DNA of 64,000 bases from contig JAIXXB010000004.1 of the NCBI GenBank assembly GCA_027490955.1, positions 1 through 64,000 on the forward strand. Direction: 5' to 3'. Below, one piece after another: positions 54,253 through 63,181 of this stretch. This DNA comes from Rhodobacter sp. (GTDB taxonomy: Bacteria > Pseudomonadota > Alphaproteobacteria > Rhodobacterales > Rhodobacteraceae). The position numbers and the translations under genes are program-made. Positions within the stretch are counted from its first letter, which is position 1, and the number at the start of each line of letters is the position of its first letter. Below the pieces are notes generated by a model, which saw nothing but the letters and a program-made list of their open reading frames with translations, was not told the origin of the DNA and made no database searches.

Positions 54253-54900
54253 TTAGATGGCGATAAACTCATCGCGCGCGGCGTCGTATTGATGTAACTC
54301 GCCCTCGCCCGTATTTGTCCATAGCCCGTGCAGCGTCAGAAGATCACCTTCTACCGCCTGCCGAATAAACGGGAAACTCATCAGGTTTTCAAGGCTGGTG
54401 AGCACCGCCTGTTTTTCCAAAGCGGGCAAAATCTGGCCCACAGGCAAATGCGCGACGCGCTGAAATCCAGGTCGCAGAATATCCATCCAGCGGCCAACAA
54501 AGCTGGATTTCTGTTCCAATTCAGGGGCATGGCCGCTGCACATATCAAGGCAGCCCTTCACCCCGCCACAATTGGAATGGCCCAAAACAACGATATGCGC
54601 CACTTTCAGCCCCAGCACTGCATATTCGACCGCCGCTGAGGTGCCGTGATATTCGCCGTCAGGATTATAGGGCGGCACCAGATTGGCCACATTGCGGTGA
54701 ATAAAGAACTCGCCCTCATCCGCACCAAAAATTGACGTGACATGCACGCGGCTGTCACAGCAGGAAATCACCATGGCGCGCGGATGCTGACCGCCTTCGG
54801 CAAGGCGGCGATACCATGCTTTGTTGTCGGTATATGCAGTGGCGCGCCATCCTTGAAAGCGTTGAACCAGATAGCTTGGCAAGGGTTTGAAGGGGTGCAT
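54253..54900 (-). CDS. Beta-class carbonic anhydrase
   Basis: A 215-residue enzyme interconverting CO2 and bicarbonate. Zinc ligands are Cys47 with Asp49/Arg51 (SCCDSRVH), His108 and Cys111 (LGHSNCGG). FIHRNVANLVPP and GTSAAVEYAVLGLKVAHIVV are family marks. AAGGACGACATC precedes ATG 54900. It is first in the carbonic anhydrase-sbtA-sbtB run, so it may equilibrate imported bicarbonate with CO2 for carboxylases. A 14-base palindrome lies 34 bases upstream of its start. Confidence 0.95.
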   Translation of the reverse strand: MHPFKPLPSYLVQRFQGWRATAYTDNKAWYRRLAEGGQHPRAMVISCCDSRVHVTSIFGADEGEFFIHRNVANLVPPYNPDGEYHGTSAAVEYAVLGLKVAHIVVLGHSNCGGVKGCLDMCSGHAPELEQKSSFVGRWMDILRPGFQRVAHLPVGQILPALEKQAVLTSLENLMSFPFIRQAVEGDLLTLHGLWTNTGEGELHQYDAARDEFIAI

Positions 54901-54934
54901 GATGTCGTCCTTGTTCGGCGCGGCGGCCCACCTC

Positions 54935-54948
54935 TCTGCAATTGCAGA
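54935..54948. promoter_or_regulatory. Perfect 14-base palindrome upstream of the carbonic anhydrase operon
   Basis: TCTGCAATTGCAGA is a perfect inverted repeat in the 137-base divergent region between the carbonic anhydrase gene and the rightward hypothetical gene. Its symmetry, AT centre and distance from the start (34 bases) fit an operator for a dimeric regulator. No regulator gene is adjacent. Confidence 0.45.
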
Positions 54949-55037
54949 AAATGGGGCGTATTTCCATATACCTTATCAACCTTTTGTTCATTCGTTGCCC
55001 CCAAGATGGCTGTTGGGTGTAAACAATGGGGTGAACC

Positions 55038-55427
55038 ATGAGCAGGGCAGTTGTTTTGGCGCTGAAGCCAAAGGAAAACCCAAGACTTGATCTGGAACAA
55101 ATTTCGTCGATCTACCGCAATCTTTCCGCGCAGGCCGCAGAACAGGTTGTGGCCCGCGCCTTGGGCGAACTGGCGCTGCAAATGGCCAAACTGGCAGAAC
55201 GAATCGCCGCGCATCAAATGGGCGATCTGCTGCGCCGCCTCAAGCGGCTTGATCGAATGGCGCAGAATTTGGGGCTGAAAACCCTGTCCATGGTGGCGCA
55301 AGATTTGGCCACCTGCCTAGAGAGAGAGGATGCCACAGCCTTTGCCGCCGTTTGGGCGCGCTTGCTGCGCGTGGCCGATTGCACCTTGCAGCTTGACCAA
55401 GGTTTGCAAGATCAGACAGGGGTTTGA
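55038..55427 (+). CDS. Conserved hypothetical helical protein
   Basis: A 129-residue, almost all-helical soluble protein. It has conserved-looking IYRNLSAQAAEQVVARALGE, LALQMAKLAERIAAHQM and LKRLDRMAQNLGLKTLSMVA. The fold resembles Hpt four-helix modules, but no phospho-His motif is clear. It is divergent from the carbonic anhydrase operon and 62 bases before the aminopeptidase gene. The function is unknown. Confidence 0.78.
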   Translation: MSRAVVLALKPKENPRLDLEQISSIYRNLSAQAAEQVVARALGELALQMAKLAERIAAHQMGDLLRRLKRLDRMAQNLGLKTLSMVAQDLATCLEREDATAFAAVWARLLRVADCTLQLDQGLQDQTGV

Positions 55428-55489
55428 CCCCGCTTGCAGCGCGGCGCGAATGGGATAGGGTGGCACAATGCCAGCCAATAGGATCACCG

Positions 55490-56887
55490 ATGCGCGCCGC
55501 CTTTGCCCCAGAACATGCCCCTTCGCGTCCCCTTACCATTGTAAGCAGTGACGCGCTGGCGGATTTTTTGCAAAGCTTGGATGCAGGCAGTCGCACTTGG
55601 CTGCAATCCACGGGGTTTAGTGCCGCTTTGGGCGAGGTGCGGTTGATGTCCGACAGCGCGACAGGCGATGTAAAGGGCGCTGTGGTGGGCCTTGGCACGC
55701 ATATGGCGCGGGCGCGCAGCCGATTTGGGCTAGCGAAATCTTTGCCCGCCTTGCCCGCAGGCGCATGGCATTTGGCAGGCGATATGACCGAGGCGCAGGC
55801 CGAAGAGGCGGCTTTGGGCTTTTTGCTGGCGTCCTATCGGTTTGACCGCTACCGCCCCAATGCATCGCCACCACAACCGGCGCAGATCAAGGCCCCCAAT
55901 CCCGCCCGCGCGCCTGTTTTGCTGGCGATGGCACGGGGCGAGTTTCTGACCCGCGATCTGATCAACACGCCCGCCGCTGATATGGGCCCCGCCGATTTGC
56001 AGGCGGCTTTCATGGCGCTTGCGGAAGAATTTGGCGCAAAGGCCAGTGCGATTGTCGGCGATGATCTGTTGGCGCAGAACTTTCCCATGATCCATGCCGT
56101 TGGCCGCGCGGCAGGGGCAGGGCGCGCGCCGCGCCTGTTGGAAATGAACTGGGGCAGCACTGGCCCGCATCTGACATTGGTCGGCAAAGGCGTGTGTTTT
56201 GATACGGGCGGGCTGGATATTAAACCCGCCTCTGGCATGTTGTTGATGAAAAAAGATATGGGCGGCGCAGCCACAGTTATGGGGCTTGCGCACATGATTA
56301 TGGCGCAAAACCTGCCCCTGCGTCTGCGGGTTTTGGTGCCCGCCGTGGAAAACGCCATTTCGGGCGATGCGATGCGCCCACGCGATATTTTAACCTCGCG
56401 CAAGGGGTTAACAGTTGAGGTGAACAATACCGATGCCGAAGGCAGGTTGATTTTGGCCGACGCTTTGGCGCTGGCAAATGAAACCCCAACCGATGCAATT
56501 ATTTCGATGGCCACGCTGACGGGCGCGGCGCGGGTGGCGGTGGGGCCAGACCTTGCCCCCTATTTCTGCGACGATGCGGCCATGGCCGCGGCGCTAGAGG
56601 CGGGGGCAGTGCAAGGGTTTGATCCTGTTTGGCGCCTGCCATTTCATACGCCCTATGAGGCCGCCATCGAACCTGGCATTGCTGATTTGGACAATGCGCC
56701 ATCGGATGGCTTTGCTGGCGCGATCACCGCGGCACTGTTCTTGCGCCGCTTTGGCGCGCATCCGCGCTATATGCATTTCGACATTTACGGCCATTCGCCC
56801 AGCGATCAACCCGCCCGTGCCAAAGGCGGCGCAGGCATGGGCGCGCGGGCGATCTTTTGCGCTTTGCCGCAGATGCTGGGCCTATGA
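55490..56887 (+). CDS. M17 family leucyl aminopeptidase
   Basis: A 465-residue zinc aminopeptidase. Metal and catalytic residues lie in TLVGKGVCFDTGGLDIKPAS, MKKDMGGAATVMG and VEVNNTDAEGRLILADAL (signature NTDAEGRL). The C-terminal end PARAKGGAGMGARAIFCALP completes the fold. The N-terminal domain is shorter than in E. coli PepA, as in PepB-like forms. AGGATCACC supports ATG 55490; an ATG at 55424 is less likely. Its stop overlaps the NlpC gene start (ATGA). Confidence 0.93.
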   Translation: MRAAFAPEHAPSRPLTIVSSDALADFLQSLDAGSRTWLQSTGFSAALGEVRLMSDSATGDVKGAVVGLGTHMARARSRFGLAKSLPALPAGAWHLAGDMTEAQAEEAALGFLLASYRFDRYRPNASPPQPAQIKAPNPARAPVLLAMARGEFLTRDLINTPAADMGPADLQAAFMALAEEFGAKASAIVGDDLLAQNFPMIHAVGRAAGAGRAPRLLEMNWGSTGPHLTLVGKGVCFDTGGLDIKPASGMLLMKKDMGGAATVMGLAHMIMAQNLPLRLRVLVPAVENAISGDAMRPRDILTSRKGLTVEVNNTDAEGRLILADALALANETPTDAIISMATLTGAARVAVGPDLAPYFCDDAAMAAALEAGAVQGFDPVWRLPFHTPYEAAIEPGIADLDNAPSDGFAGAITAALFLRRFGAHPRYMHFDIYGHSPSDQPARAKGGAGMGARAIFCALPQMLGL

Positions 56888-57717
56888 CAGACCGCCGCCT
56901 GCACCCCGCCACCGCCCGTATGGCGCACAGCAGTTTGCGGCGGCAGCTTGATCTGCCGTTGACAGATGGTGAGGCATGCGAAATTGCCGCCCCTTTGGCC
57001 GATTTGCTGGACGCCCCGCATGGCGCGCTAGACCGCCAGTTGGTTTATGGTGAGGGGTTTTGCGTGATTGATCGCATGGACGATCACGCCTTTGGCTTTG
57101 CCCGCAAAGATGGCTATTGCGGCTGGGTTTTGGCGCAAAACCTGCGCCCTGCCTCGGCGGCAACGCATTGGATTTGTTCGCTGTCCTCGCACCTATATCC
57201 TGAGCCGCGCGTGCAGGCACCTGCGCTGCATCCCTTGCCTTTTGCAGCGCAGGTGCAGGTTTTGGCCGCGCATGGCAATTTCGCCCAAACGCCGCAGGGC
57301 TTTGCCCCCCTGCCCCATTTGCGCGCAATGGCAGACCACCTGCCTGACCATGTGTCCACCGCCGAGATGTTTTTGAACGCGCCATACCTTTGGGGCGGCA
57401 ATTCGGCAGCGGGGATAGATTGTTCAGGTCTGGTGCAGGCAGCATTGCTGGCGGCAGGCGTGATGGCCCCCGCTGACAGTGATTTGCAAGAATCGCTTGG
57501 CACAGATGTCACGGGCAGCCCATGGCAGCGCGGCGATTTGATCTTTTGGCGCGGGCATGTGGCGCTGGTGGTCGATGACGCGCGGTTGATCCATGCCAAT
57601 GGGCACACGATGTCTGTGGCCTATGAGGGGATCACAAATTGCATGGCCCGCATTGCCGCAGCAGGCGGCGGAGAGGTTACCCATCATCGCAGGATCAGCC
57701 GCGCCATCAATCGATAG
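56884..57717 (+). CDS. NlpC/P60 family peptidase
   Basis: A 277-residue protein: two SH3-like regions (ALDRQLVYGEGFCVIDRMDD, DGYCGWVLAQNLRP) and a C-terminal NlpC/P60 domain with catalytic Cys in NSAAGIDCSGLVQAALLAAG and His in DLIFWRGHVALVVDDARLIH. Such enzymes cut gamma-D-Glu-diaminopimelate bonds in muropeptides. No signal peptide is present. With the coupled M17 aminopeptidase it may recycle peptidoglycan peptides in the cytosol, a linkage common in alphaproteobacteria. Confidence 0.93.
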   Translation: MTDRRLHPATARMAHSSLRRQLDLPLTDGEACEIAAPLADLLDAPHGALDRQLVYGEGFCVIDRMDDHAFGFARKDGYCGWVLAQNLRPASAATHWICSLSSHLYPEPRVQAPALHPLPFAAQVQVLAAHGNFAQTPQGFAPLPHLRAMADHLPDHVSTAEMFLNAPYLWGGNSAAGIDCSGLVQAALLAAGVMAPADSDLQESLGTDVTGSPWQRGDLIFWRGHVALVVDDARLIHANGHTMSVAYEGITNCMARIAAAGGGEVTHHRRISRAINR

Positions 57718-58051
57718 GGCGGATCAGCTTTGCCTCTAATATCCGCAGAACCTGCGCCAATTCATGGCCGCGCCGCAGGATTTGGCCATCCATCCCGACA
57801 ACGCTATACATGCCCTGCTTAGCCCGCAGTTTTGGCCGCTTTTCAATGCGGTATAGCGGGTTTTCCGCTGTGCGGCGAAATACGCTGAAAATCGCGGCTT
57901 CCGACAGGTTGGAAATGCCGTAATCGCGCCACTCGCCCGCCGCGACCATCTGGCCATAAAGACGCAAAATGGCGTTCAGTTCGGCGCGGTCAAACGTCAC
58001 CTGTTCGGGGGCGGTTTGCGGCGCAAAGGGAATGGGCGGCTGCATATTCAT
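57707..58051 (-). CDS. DUF2794 domain-containing protein
   Basis: A 114-residue alphaproteobacterial protein with the DUF2794 core VTFDRAELNAILRLYGQMVA, EWRDYGISNLSEAAIFSVFR, AENPLYRIEKRPKLR and KQGMYSVVGMDGQILRRGHE. It is probably cytosolic and of unknown function. It converges with the NlpC gene with an 11-base overlap. Confidence 0.92.
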   Translation of the reverse strand: MNMQPPIPFAPQTAPEQVTFDRAELNAILRLYGQMVAAGEWRDYGISNLSEAAIFSVFRRTAENPLYRIEKRPKLRAKQGMYSVVGMDGQILRRGHELAQVLRILEAKLIRPID

Positions 58052-58081
58052 GCCCCTAGCCTAGCCAATTGGCGCATGATT

Positions 58082-59074
58082 TCAAGGAAAGCTTTGCGCC
58101 AGCCGCAATTCGCCCGTGTGCAACCCGCGCCAATTGATCTGCGGTGCGGGCAGACGTTTTTGCGCAGCGGGATGCGCGGGGTTCAGCGCCCCCAGTTTAA
58201 CCAAAAGCGCCACCAAAACCGCCTCGGCGGCGCGGGAATTGCCATCTTCGATCTTGATCGCAATGCCGATCTGCTGCTCTGGCAAAATAGCGACATAAAC
58301 CGCCTCGGCCCCTGTTTTCAGGGCCACACGCCCCTCCATCGCATGCATAAGTTCGGTGCAAGCGCGCCCCTGCCCTGCCACCAGCATCGGATGGCTTGCC
58401 ATCGCGCGGGTCAGCCGCGCCATGGCGCGCGCGCGGGTATCCCCGCCCTCGCTTGCCCCCGCAAAACGCGCCATGCCCCGCGCCAAAGCCGTGACCGAGC
58501 AAGCAAAGTTTGGGGCAGAGCAGCCATCAGTCCCCCAGCCAGCGCTGACCTCGCCCGTGACATCCTCAAAGGCCTCGCGCGCAGCGCGCTGCAAAGGATG
58601 GTCGATCTCCGTGTATTCTGGCCCTGCGCGCAGATGCTGCACAGTGGTCAAGAACCCAGCATGTTTGCCCGAACAATTGTTGTGAAACTGGCAGGGCGAT
58701 GCATCGGTCTTGGCCAAATGCGTGCGTTCAGCGCGATCATAGGGGTCATGCGCGCCGCAGCGCAGATCAGATTCGCCAAGGCCCAGCCCCAAAACCCAGT
58801 CTTTGGCCATATTCACATGCAGCGCAGCACCTTCGTGGCTGGCGCAGGCAAGGGCCAAATGCGCGGGGCTTAGCCCTGCGGCATCGGCGGCCCCCGTTTC
58901 AATCAGCGGCAGGGCCTGATACATTTTCGACGAGGAGCGCGGAAAAATCACGCGCGCGCCATCGCCCCAACTGCCCAAAATGTCTCCCGATGCATGGGCA
59001 ATCACAGCATGCCCGCGATGGGTGCTTTCCAAAAGCCCGCCACGCCAAAGTTCTACCATCTCGCAGGCTTGCAT
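58082..59074 (-). CDS. Asparaginase, Rhizobium etli type II-like
   Basis: A 330-residue enzyme of the third asparaginase class. Family motifs: VELWRGGLLESTHRGHAVIA, FPRSSSKMYQALPLIETGAA, FHNNCSGKHAGFL, GWGTDGCSAPNFA. The family hydrolyses asparagine to aspartate and ammonia through Ser/Lys/Cys residues distinct from the classic Thr enzymes. GGGAGGCATAAT precedes ATG 59074. It is divergent from the IalB-like gene. Confidence 0.92.
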   Translation of the reverse strand: MQACEMVELWRGGLLESTHRGHAVIAHASGDILGSWGDGARVIFPRSSSKMYQALPLIETGAADAAGLSPAHLALACASHEGAALHVNMAKDWVLGLGLGESDLRCGAHDPYDRAERTHLAKTDASPCQFHNNCSGKHAGFLTTVQHLRAGPEYTEIDHPLQRAAREAFEDVTGEVSAGWGTDGCSAPNFACSVTALARGMARFAGASEGGDTRARAMARLTRAMASHPMLVAGQGRACTELMHAMEGRVALKTGAEAVYVAILPEQQIGIAIKIEDGNSRAAEAVLVALLVKLGALNPAHPAAQKRLPAPQINWRGLHTGELRLAQSFP

Positions 59075-59239
59075 ATTATGCCTCCCAATTGCGCGAAAAA
59101 CTGCCCAATGCCGCCCGCAAGGGCTTTTCCGCAAGGGCATTTGCCGCTAAAACATAAAGGCAAAGTGAAATGCGCCGTCCAAATAGGCAATGCCAAAAAT
59201 GGCAATTCGGCGCGGGGTTAAACGAAAGGCAGGCAGGCA

Positions 59240-59764
59240 ATGACGGCTAAGTTCCTAGGGTTAGCGGCAACACTGGCTTTTGCAGTGACGACTTCACAGA
59301 CAATGGCGCAGGAATCGACGAACAACGTGGCCAATACCACGGATTGGAGCGTGTTTGTCGATGGCACGCCCAAGGAATGCTGGGGCGTGTCAAAGCCCAA
59401 AGAAACTGTCAACACAAAGGACGGCGCGCCCGTGTCGGTGCGGCGCGGTGAGATTTTGCTGTTTGTCACCTATCGCGCGGGCGGCGCACAGGGCGAGGTT
59501 TCGTTTTCGGGCGGCTACCCGTTTGCTGGCGGATCGACTGTAAAGCTAGAAGTCGGGAGCAGCGCCTTTGATCTGTTTACTGATGGTGAATGGGCTTGGG
59601 CAGGCTCGCCCGAGGATGACGCAGCGATTATGGCCGCGCTGAAAGCGGGCGGCAGTGCCAAGGTTACGGGACGCTCGGCCAAAGGCACGCAGACCGAAGA
59701 TACCTTTAGCCTGCTTGGATTTTCCGCTGCAGTCGACGAAGCGGCCAAGCGCTGTGCCAGCTAG
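59240..59764 (+). CDS. Invasion-associated locus B (IalB)-like exported protein
   Basis: A 174-residue protein with signal peptide MTAKFLGLAATLAFAVTTSQ ending TMA. The mature domain has the IalB-like pattern WSVFVDGTPKECWGVSKPKE, EVSFSGGYPFAGGSTVKLEV, FDLFTDGEWAW and SLLGFSAAVDEAAKRC with two Cys that may be bonded. In free-living Rhodobacteraceae the family is not tied to invasion; a periplasmic or envelope role is inferred. AAAGGCAGGCAGGCA gives the start. rlmN follows 3 bases later. Confidence 0.9.
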   Translation: MTAKFLGLAATLAFAVTTSQTMAQESTNNVANTTDWSVFVDGTPKECWGVSKPKETVNTKDGAPVSVRRGEILLFVTYRAGGAQGEVSFSGGYPFAGGSTVKLEVGSSAFDLFTDGEWAWAGSPEDDAAIMAALKAGGSAKVTGRSAKGTQTEDTFSLLGFSAAVDEAAKRCAS

Positions 59765-59767
59765 GAT

Positions 59768-60919
59768 ATGAGCGCTGCAATCACCCAAGATGTACTGACT
59801 GTGCCGCGCAAACTGTCGGACAGTTTGCCCAATCTTGTTGGCATGACGCGCGCGCAAATGCGCGCGGCGCTGATTGCTGCAGGCACCCCTGAAAAGCAGG
59901 CAAAAATGCGTGTTGGGCAGGTTTGGCAATGGGTTTACCATTGGGGCGTGCGCGATTTTGACGCGATGACCAATCTGGCGAAAGATTATCGCGCGCTGTT
60001 GGCTGCAAACTTTACCCTTGCCGTGCCGCAGGTGGTCACACGGCAAATCTCGGCCGATGGCACGCGCAAATATCTGGTGCGCATCGATGGCGGGCACGAG
60101 GTTGAGGTTGTCTATATTCCCGAAGAAGATCGCGGCACATTGTGCATTTCCAGCCAAGTTGGCTGCACGCTGACCTGTTCGTTCTGCCATACGGGCACGC
60201 AAAAACTGGTGCGCAATCTGACAGCGGCAGAAATTGTGGGCCAAGTCATGCTGGCGCGCGATGATTTGGGCGAATGGCCGACACCGGGTGCGCCGCGGGT
60301 GGAAACGCGCCTGATCAGTAACATCGTGCTGATGGGTATGGGCGAGCCACTGTATAACTTTGAAAATGTGCGCGACGCGATGCATGTGGTGATGGATAAC
60401 GAAGGCATTGCGCTGGGCCGTCGGCGTATCACGCTTTCGACCAGCGGCGTGGTGCCTGAAATTGCCCGCACGGCCACGGAAATTGGCTGTTTGCTGGCGG
60501 TATCCTTTCACGCCACCACAGACGAAGTGCGCGATCAGTTGGTGCCGATCAACAAAAAATGGAACATCGAAACTTTGTTGGCGGCGCTGCGCGATTATCC
60601 GGGCCTGTCGAACAGCGAAAGGATCACCTTTGAATATGTCATGCTGCAAGGCGTGAATGACACCAAAGAAGACGCCTATCGTCTGGTGGAACTGCTGCGC
60701 GGCATACCAGCCAAGGTCAACCTGATTCCCTTCAACGAATGGCCGGGCGCGCCATATAAACGATCCAGCGGCAACCGCATCCACGCCTTTGCCGACATTA
60801 TATATAACGCAGGCTATGCCAGCCCCATCCGCACCCCGCGCGGCGAGGATATCATGGCCGCTTGCGGGCAGTTGAAATCGGCCACCGAAAAGCAACGCAA
60901 ATCAGCGCGCGTGAATTAA
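59768..60919 (+). CDS. rlmN: Dual-specificity 23S rRNA/tRNA adenine C2-methyltransferase
   Basis: A 383-residue radical SAM enzyme methylating A2503 of 23S rRNA and A37 of some tRNAs. The 4Fe-4S motif CxxxCxxC is CTLTCSFC within [32 protein letters not shown] and STSGVVPEI are SAM-site motifs, and the C-terminal catalytic Cys occurs in MAACGQLKS. It is probably co-transcribed with the IalB-like gene. Confidence 0.98.
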   Translation: MSAAITQDVLTVPRKLSDSLPNLVGMTRAQMRAALIAAGTPEKQAKMRVGQVWQWVYHWGVRDFDAMTNLAKDYRALLAANFTLAVPQVVTRQISADGTRKYLVRIDGGHEVEVVYIPEEDRGTLCISSQVGCTLTCSFCHTGTQKLVRNLTAAEIVGQVMLARDDLGEWPTPGAPRVETRLISNIVLMGMGEPLYNFENVRDAMHVVMDNEGIALGRRRITLSTSGVVPEIARTATEIGCLLAVSFHATTDEVRDQLVPINKKWNIETLLAALRDYPGLSNSERITFEYVMLQGVNDTKEDAYRLVELLRGIPAKVNLIPFNEWPGAPYKRSSGNRIHAFADIIYNAGYASPIRTPRGEDIMAACGQLKSATEKQRKSARVN

Positions 60920-61009
60920 AGCTTTCGCTGGACTGTGTTTTTGCCTAAAACGACGCGCAGCAGGGTTAGCTCTGCGTTAAGGTTTCAAGGCGCATGTTTG
61001 CGCGGTGAT

Positions 61010-61021
61010 GGCCATATGGCC
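61010..61021. other. 12-base palindrome near the desaturase start
   Basis: GGCCATATGGCC is a perfect inverted repeat ending 14 bases before the desaturase ATG and directly before the AAAGGGCGCGAC ribosome site. It could be an operator or a small hairpin near the translation start. Palindromes of this length occur by chance, so support is weak. Confidence 0.25.
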
Positions 61022-61035
61022 GTAAAGGGCGCGAC

Positions 61036-62064
61036 ATGACAGAAGACACGCAGGCGGCCACCCGTTCGGCCAAAGAATGGGTGACAGAGCTGGCCAAATA
61101 CCGCAACCCCACGCTGCGCCGTTCGGTCTTTGAATTGGCAATCACGCTGCTGCCTTTTGCCCTGCTTTGGGCGCTGGCTTGGGCGGCGCTGTCGGTCAGC
61201 TATCTGCTGGCTTTTGCCATCGCGGCGGTGAACGGGCTGTTTTTGGTGCGGATATTCATCATCCAGCACGATTGCGGCCATGCCAGCTATTTCAACAATC
61301 GCGTGGTGCAAGACTGGGTCGGGCGCTGTTTGGGTGTGCTGACGCTGACGCCCTATGATGTATGGCGGCGCACCCATGCCATTCACCATTCGCATCACGG
61401 CAATTTAGACCAGCGCGGTATTGGCGATGTGATGACCCTGACTGTCGCCGAATATCGCGCGCGCGGATGGCTGGGACGCGCGTTGTATCGGCTGTATCGA
61501 CACCCGTTGGTGCTGTTCGTGCTGGGGCCAAGCTACATGTTCATTTTGCACAACCGCCTGCCCGTGGGCCTGATGAACCAAGGCTGGCGGTTTTGGCTGT
61601 CTGCCATGGGCACGAATGCGGTGATTGCCATTTTGGTGGGGCTGATTGTGTGGCGGGGCGGGTTGATGCCGCTGCTGCTGATCTATCTGCCCACATCGGT
61701 GATTGCGGCCACCTTCGGCGTGTGGCTGTTTTACGTGCAGCATCAATTTGAAGAAACCCATTGGGCCAAAACCGATGACTGGCAGGTGCATCATGCCGCG
61801 CTGGAAGGATCGTCCCATTACGTGCTGCCCCAGCCCTTGCGCTGGCTTTCGGGCAATATTGGCATTCACCATGTGCATCATTTGTATTCACGCATTCCCT
61901 TTTACCGCCTGCCCGAAGTGATCCGCGATCACAAAGAATTGGCCGAAGCGCAGCGCCTGACGGTGCGCGAAAGTTTGGCATCGGTGCGGCTGCATCTGTG
62001 GGACGAGGCATCGCAGCGGTTGGTATCCTTTCGCGAATTGCGCCACATCGCACAGGCGCAATAG
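61036..62064 (+). CDS. Membrane fatty acid desaturase
   Basis: A 342-residue di-iron desaturase with four main membrane helices. The three histidine boxes are complete: HDCGH (in IIQHDCGHASYF), HHSHH (AIHHSHHGNLDQ) and HHVHH (IGIHHVHHLYSR). It resembles omega-6/delta-12-type acyl desaturases, though the regiospecificity cannot be read. AAAGGGCGCGAC precedes the ATG. It stands between rlmN and purC, apparently as its own unit. Confidence 0.92.
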   Translation: MTEDTQAATRSAKEWVTELAKYRNPTLRRSVFELAITLLPFALLWALAWAALSVSYLLAFAIAAVNGLFLVRIFIIQHDCGHASYFNNRVVQDWVGRCLGVLTLTPYDVWRRTHAIHHSHHGNLDQRGIGDVMTLTVAEYRARGWLGRALYRLYRHPLVLFVLGPSYMFILHNRLPVGLMNQGWRFWLSAMGTNAVIAILVGLIVWRGGLMPLLLIYLPTSVIAATFGVWLFYVQHQFEETHWAKTDDWQVHHAALEGSSHYVLPQPLRWLSGNIGIHHVHHLYSRIPFYRLPEVIRDHKELAEAQRLTVRESLASVRLHLWDEASQRLVSFRELRHIAQAQ

Positions 62065-62130
62065 GCGCGGTTGGTTGACAGTGGGGGCCATGCGCCCTAT
62101 CGCCGTGCCAGCACAATGGAGCGGCCTGCC

Positions 62131-63117
62131 ATGCCCGATTTCCCCCTTGATATGACGCGCGTGCTGGATCACGCCCGCATCAGCGAATTGTCCAACCCCT
62201 ATTTCGGCAAAGTGCGTGATTGTTATGATTTGCCAGCGGGCGGCGGCCAACCTGCGCGGCGCATCTTAATCTCGTCCGATCGGATTTCAGCCTTTGACCG
62301 CATTTTGGCGGCGATCCCCTTTAAAGGCCAAGTGCTGACGCAAATGGCGCGCTATTGGTTCGATCATACGGCAGATATTTGCCCCAATCATGTGCTATCT
62401 TACCCAGACCCAAATGTGGTGATTGGTCGGCACTTATCAATCTTGCCCGTCGAAATTGTGGTGCGCGGGTATCTGGCTGGCACAACGTCAACTTCGATTT
62501 TAACGCAGTATAAGGCTGGGGTGCGCCAGATGTATGGCCACCTTCTGCCCGATGGTCTGCGCGACAATCAGGCCCTGCCGCATGCGATCATCACCCCGAC
62601 ATCCAAAGAATTTGACGGCGGCCATGATGCGCCGCTGACCCCAGATCAGATTATCGCCCAAGGTCTGCTCACCCCTGCACAATGGGATCAGGTATCAAAC
62701 TATGCGCTGGCCCTGTTTGCGCGCGGGCAGAACATGGCCGCGAAACAAGGGTTGATTCTGGTCGATACCAAATACGAATTTGGTATCGATGAGACCGGCC
62801 TCATGTTGCTGGCCGATGAAATCCACACCCCCGATTCCAGCCGCTATTGGATTGCGGCAGGTTATGAGGCTGCGTTCACCGCAGGCACCCGCCCGCCCAG
62901 TTTTGATAAGGATGTCATCCGCGCATGGGTCGGGGCGCGCTGCGATCCCTATGTGGGCCCAATTCCAGACATCCCCGCCGAAATGATCACACAAACCGCG
63001 CAGACCTATATCGCCGCCTATCAGGCAATTACGGGGCAAGCCTTTGTGCCAGACATGCAGGGCGAAACCCCATTGGCCCGTATTCGCGCCAATCTGGCAG
63101 AATTTTTCGCCGCATAG
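62131..63117 (+). CDS. purC: SAICAR synthetase (phosphoribosylaminoimidazole-succinocarboxamide synthase)
   Basis: A 328-residue enzyme of purine synthesis joining CAIR and aspartate. Motifs: [57 protein letters not shown] and [14 protein letters not shown]. The length and the [11 protein letters not shown] start put it with the longer, yeast ADE1-like group rather than the short bacterial PurC, so a second purC may exist elsewhere. GGAGC nine bases upstream favours ATG 62131 over 62116. Confidence 0.95.
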   Translation: MPDFPLDMTRVLDHARISELSNPYFGKVRDCYDLPAGGGQPARRILISSDRISAFDRILAAIPFKGQVLTQMARYWFDHTADICPNHVLSYPDPNVVIGRHLSILPVEIVVRGYLAGTTSTSILTQYKAGVRQMYGHLLPDGLRDNQALPHAIITPTSKEFDGGHDAPLTPDQIIAQGLLTPAQWDQVSNYALALFARGQNMAAKQGLILVDTKYEFGIDETGLMLLADEIHTPDSSRYWIAAGYEAAFTAGTRPPSFDKDVIRAWVGARCDPYVGPIPDIPAEMITQTAQTYIAAYQAITGQAFVPDMQGETPLARIRANLAEFFAA

Positions 63118-63181
63118 GCGGCCAATGTTTGCGCTAACATAGTGGGTAGTGTAAAGCTGCCCCAAAATTTGGGAGGCTGTT

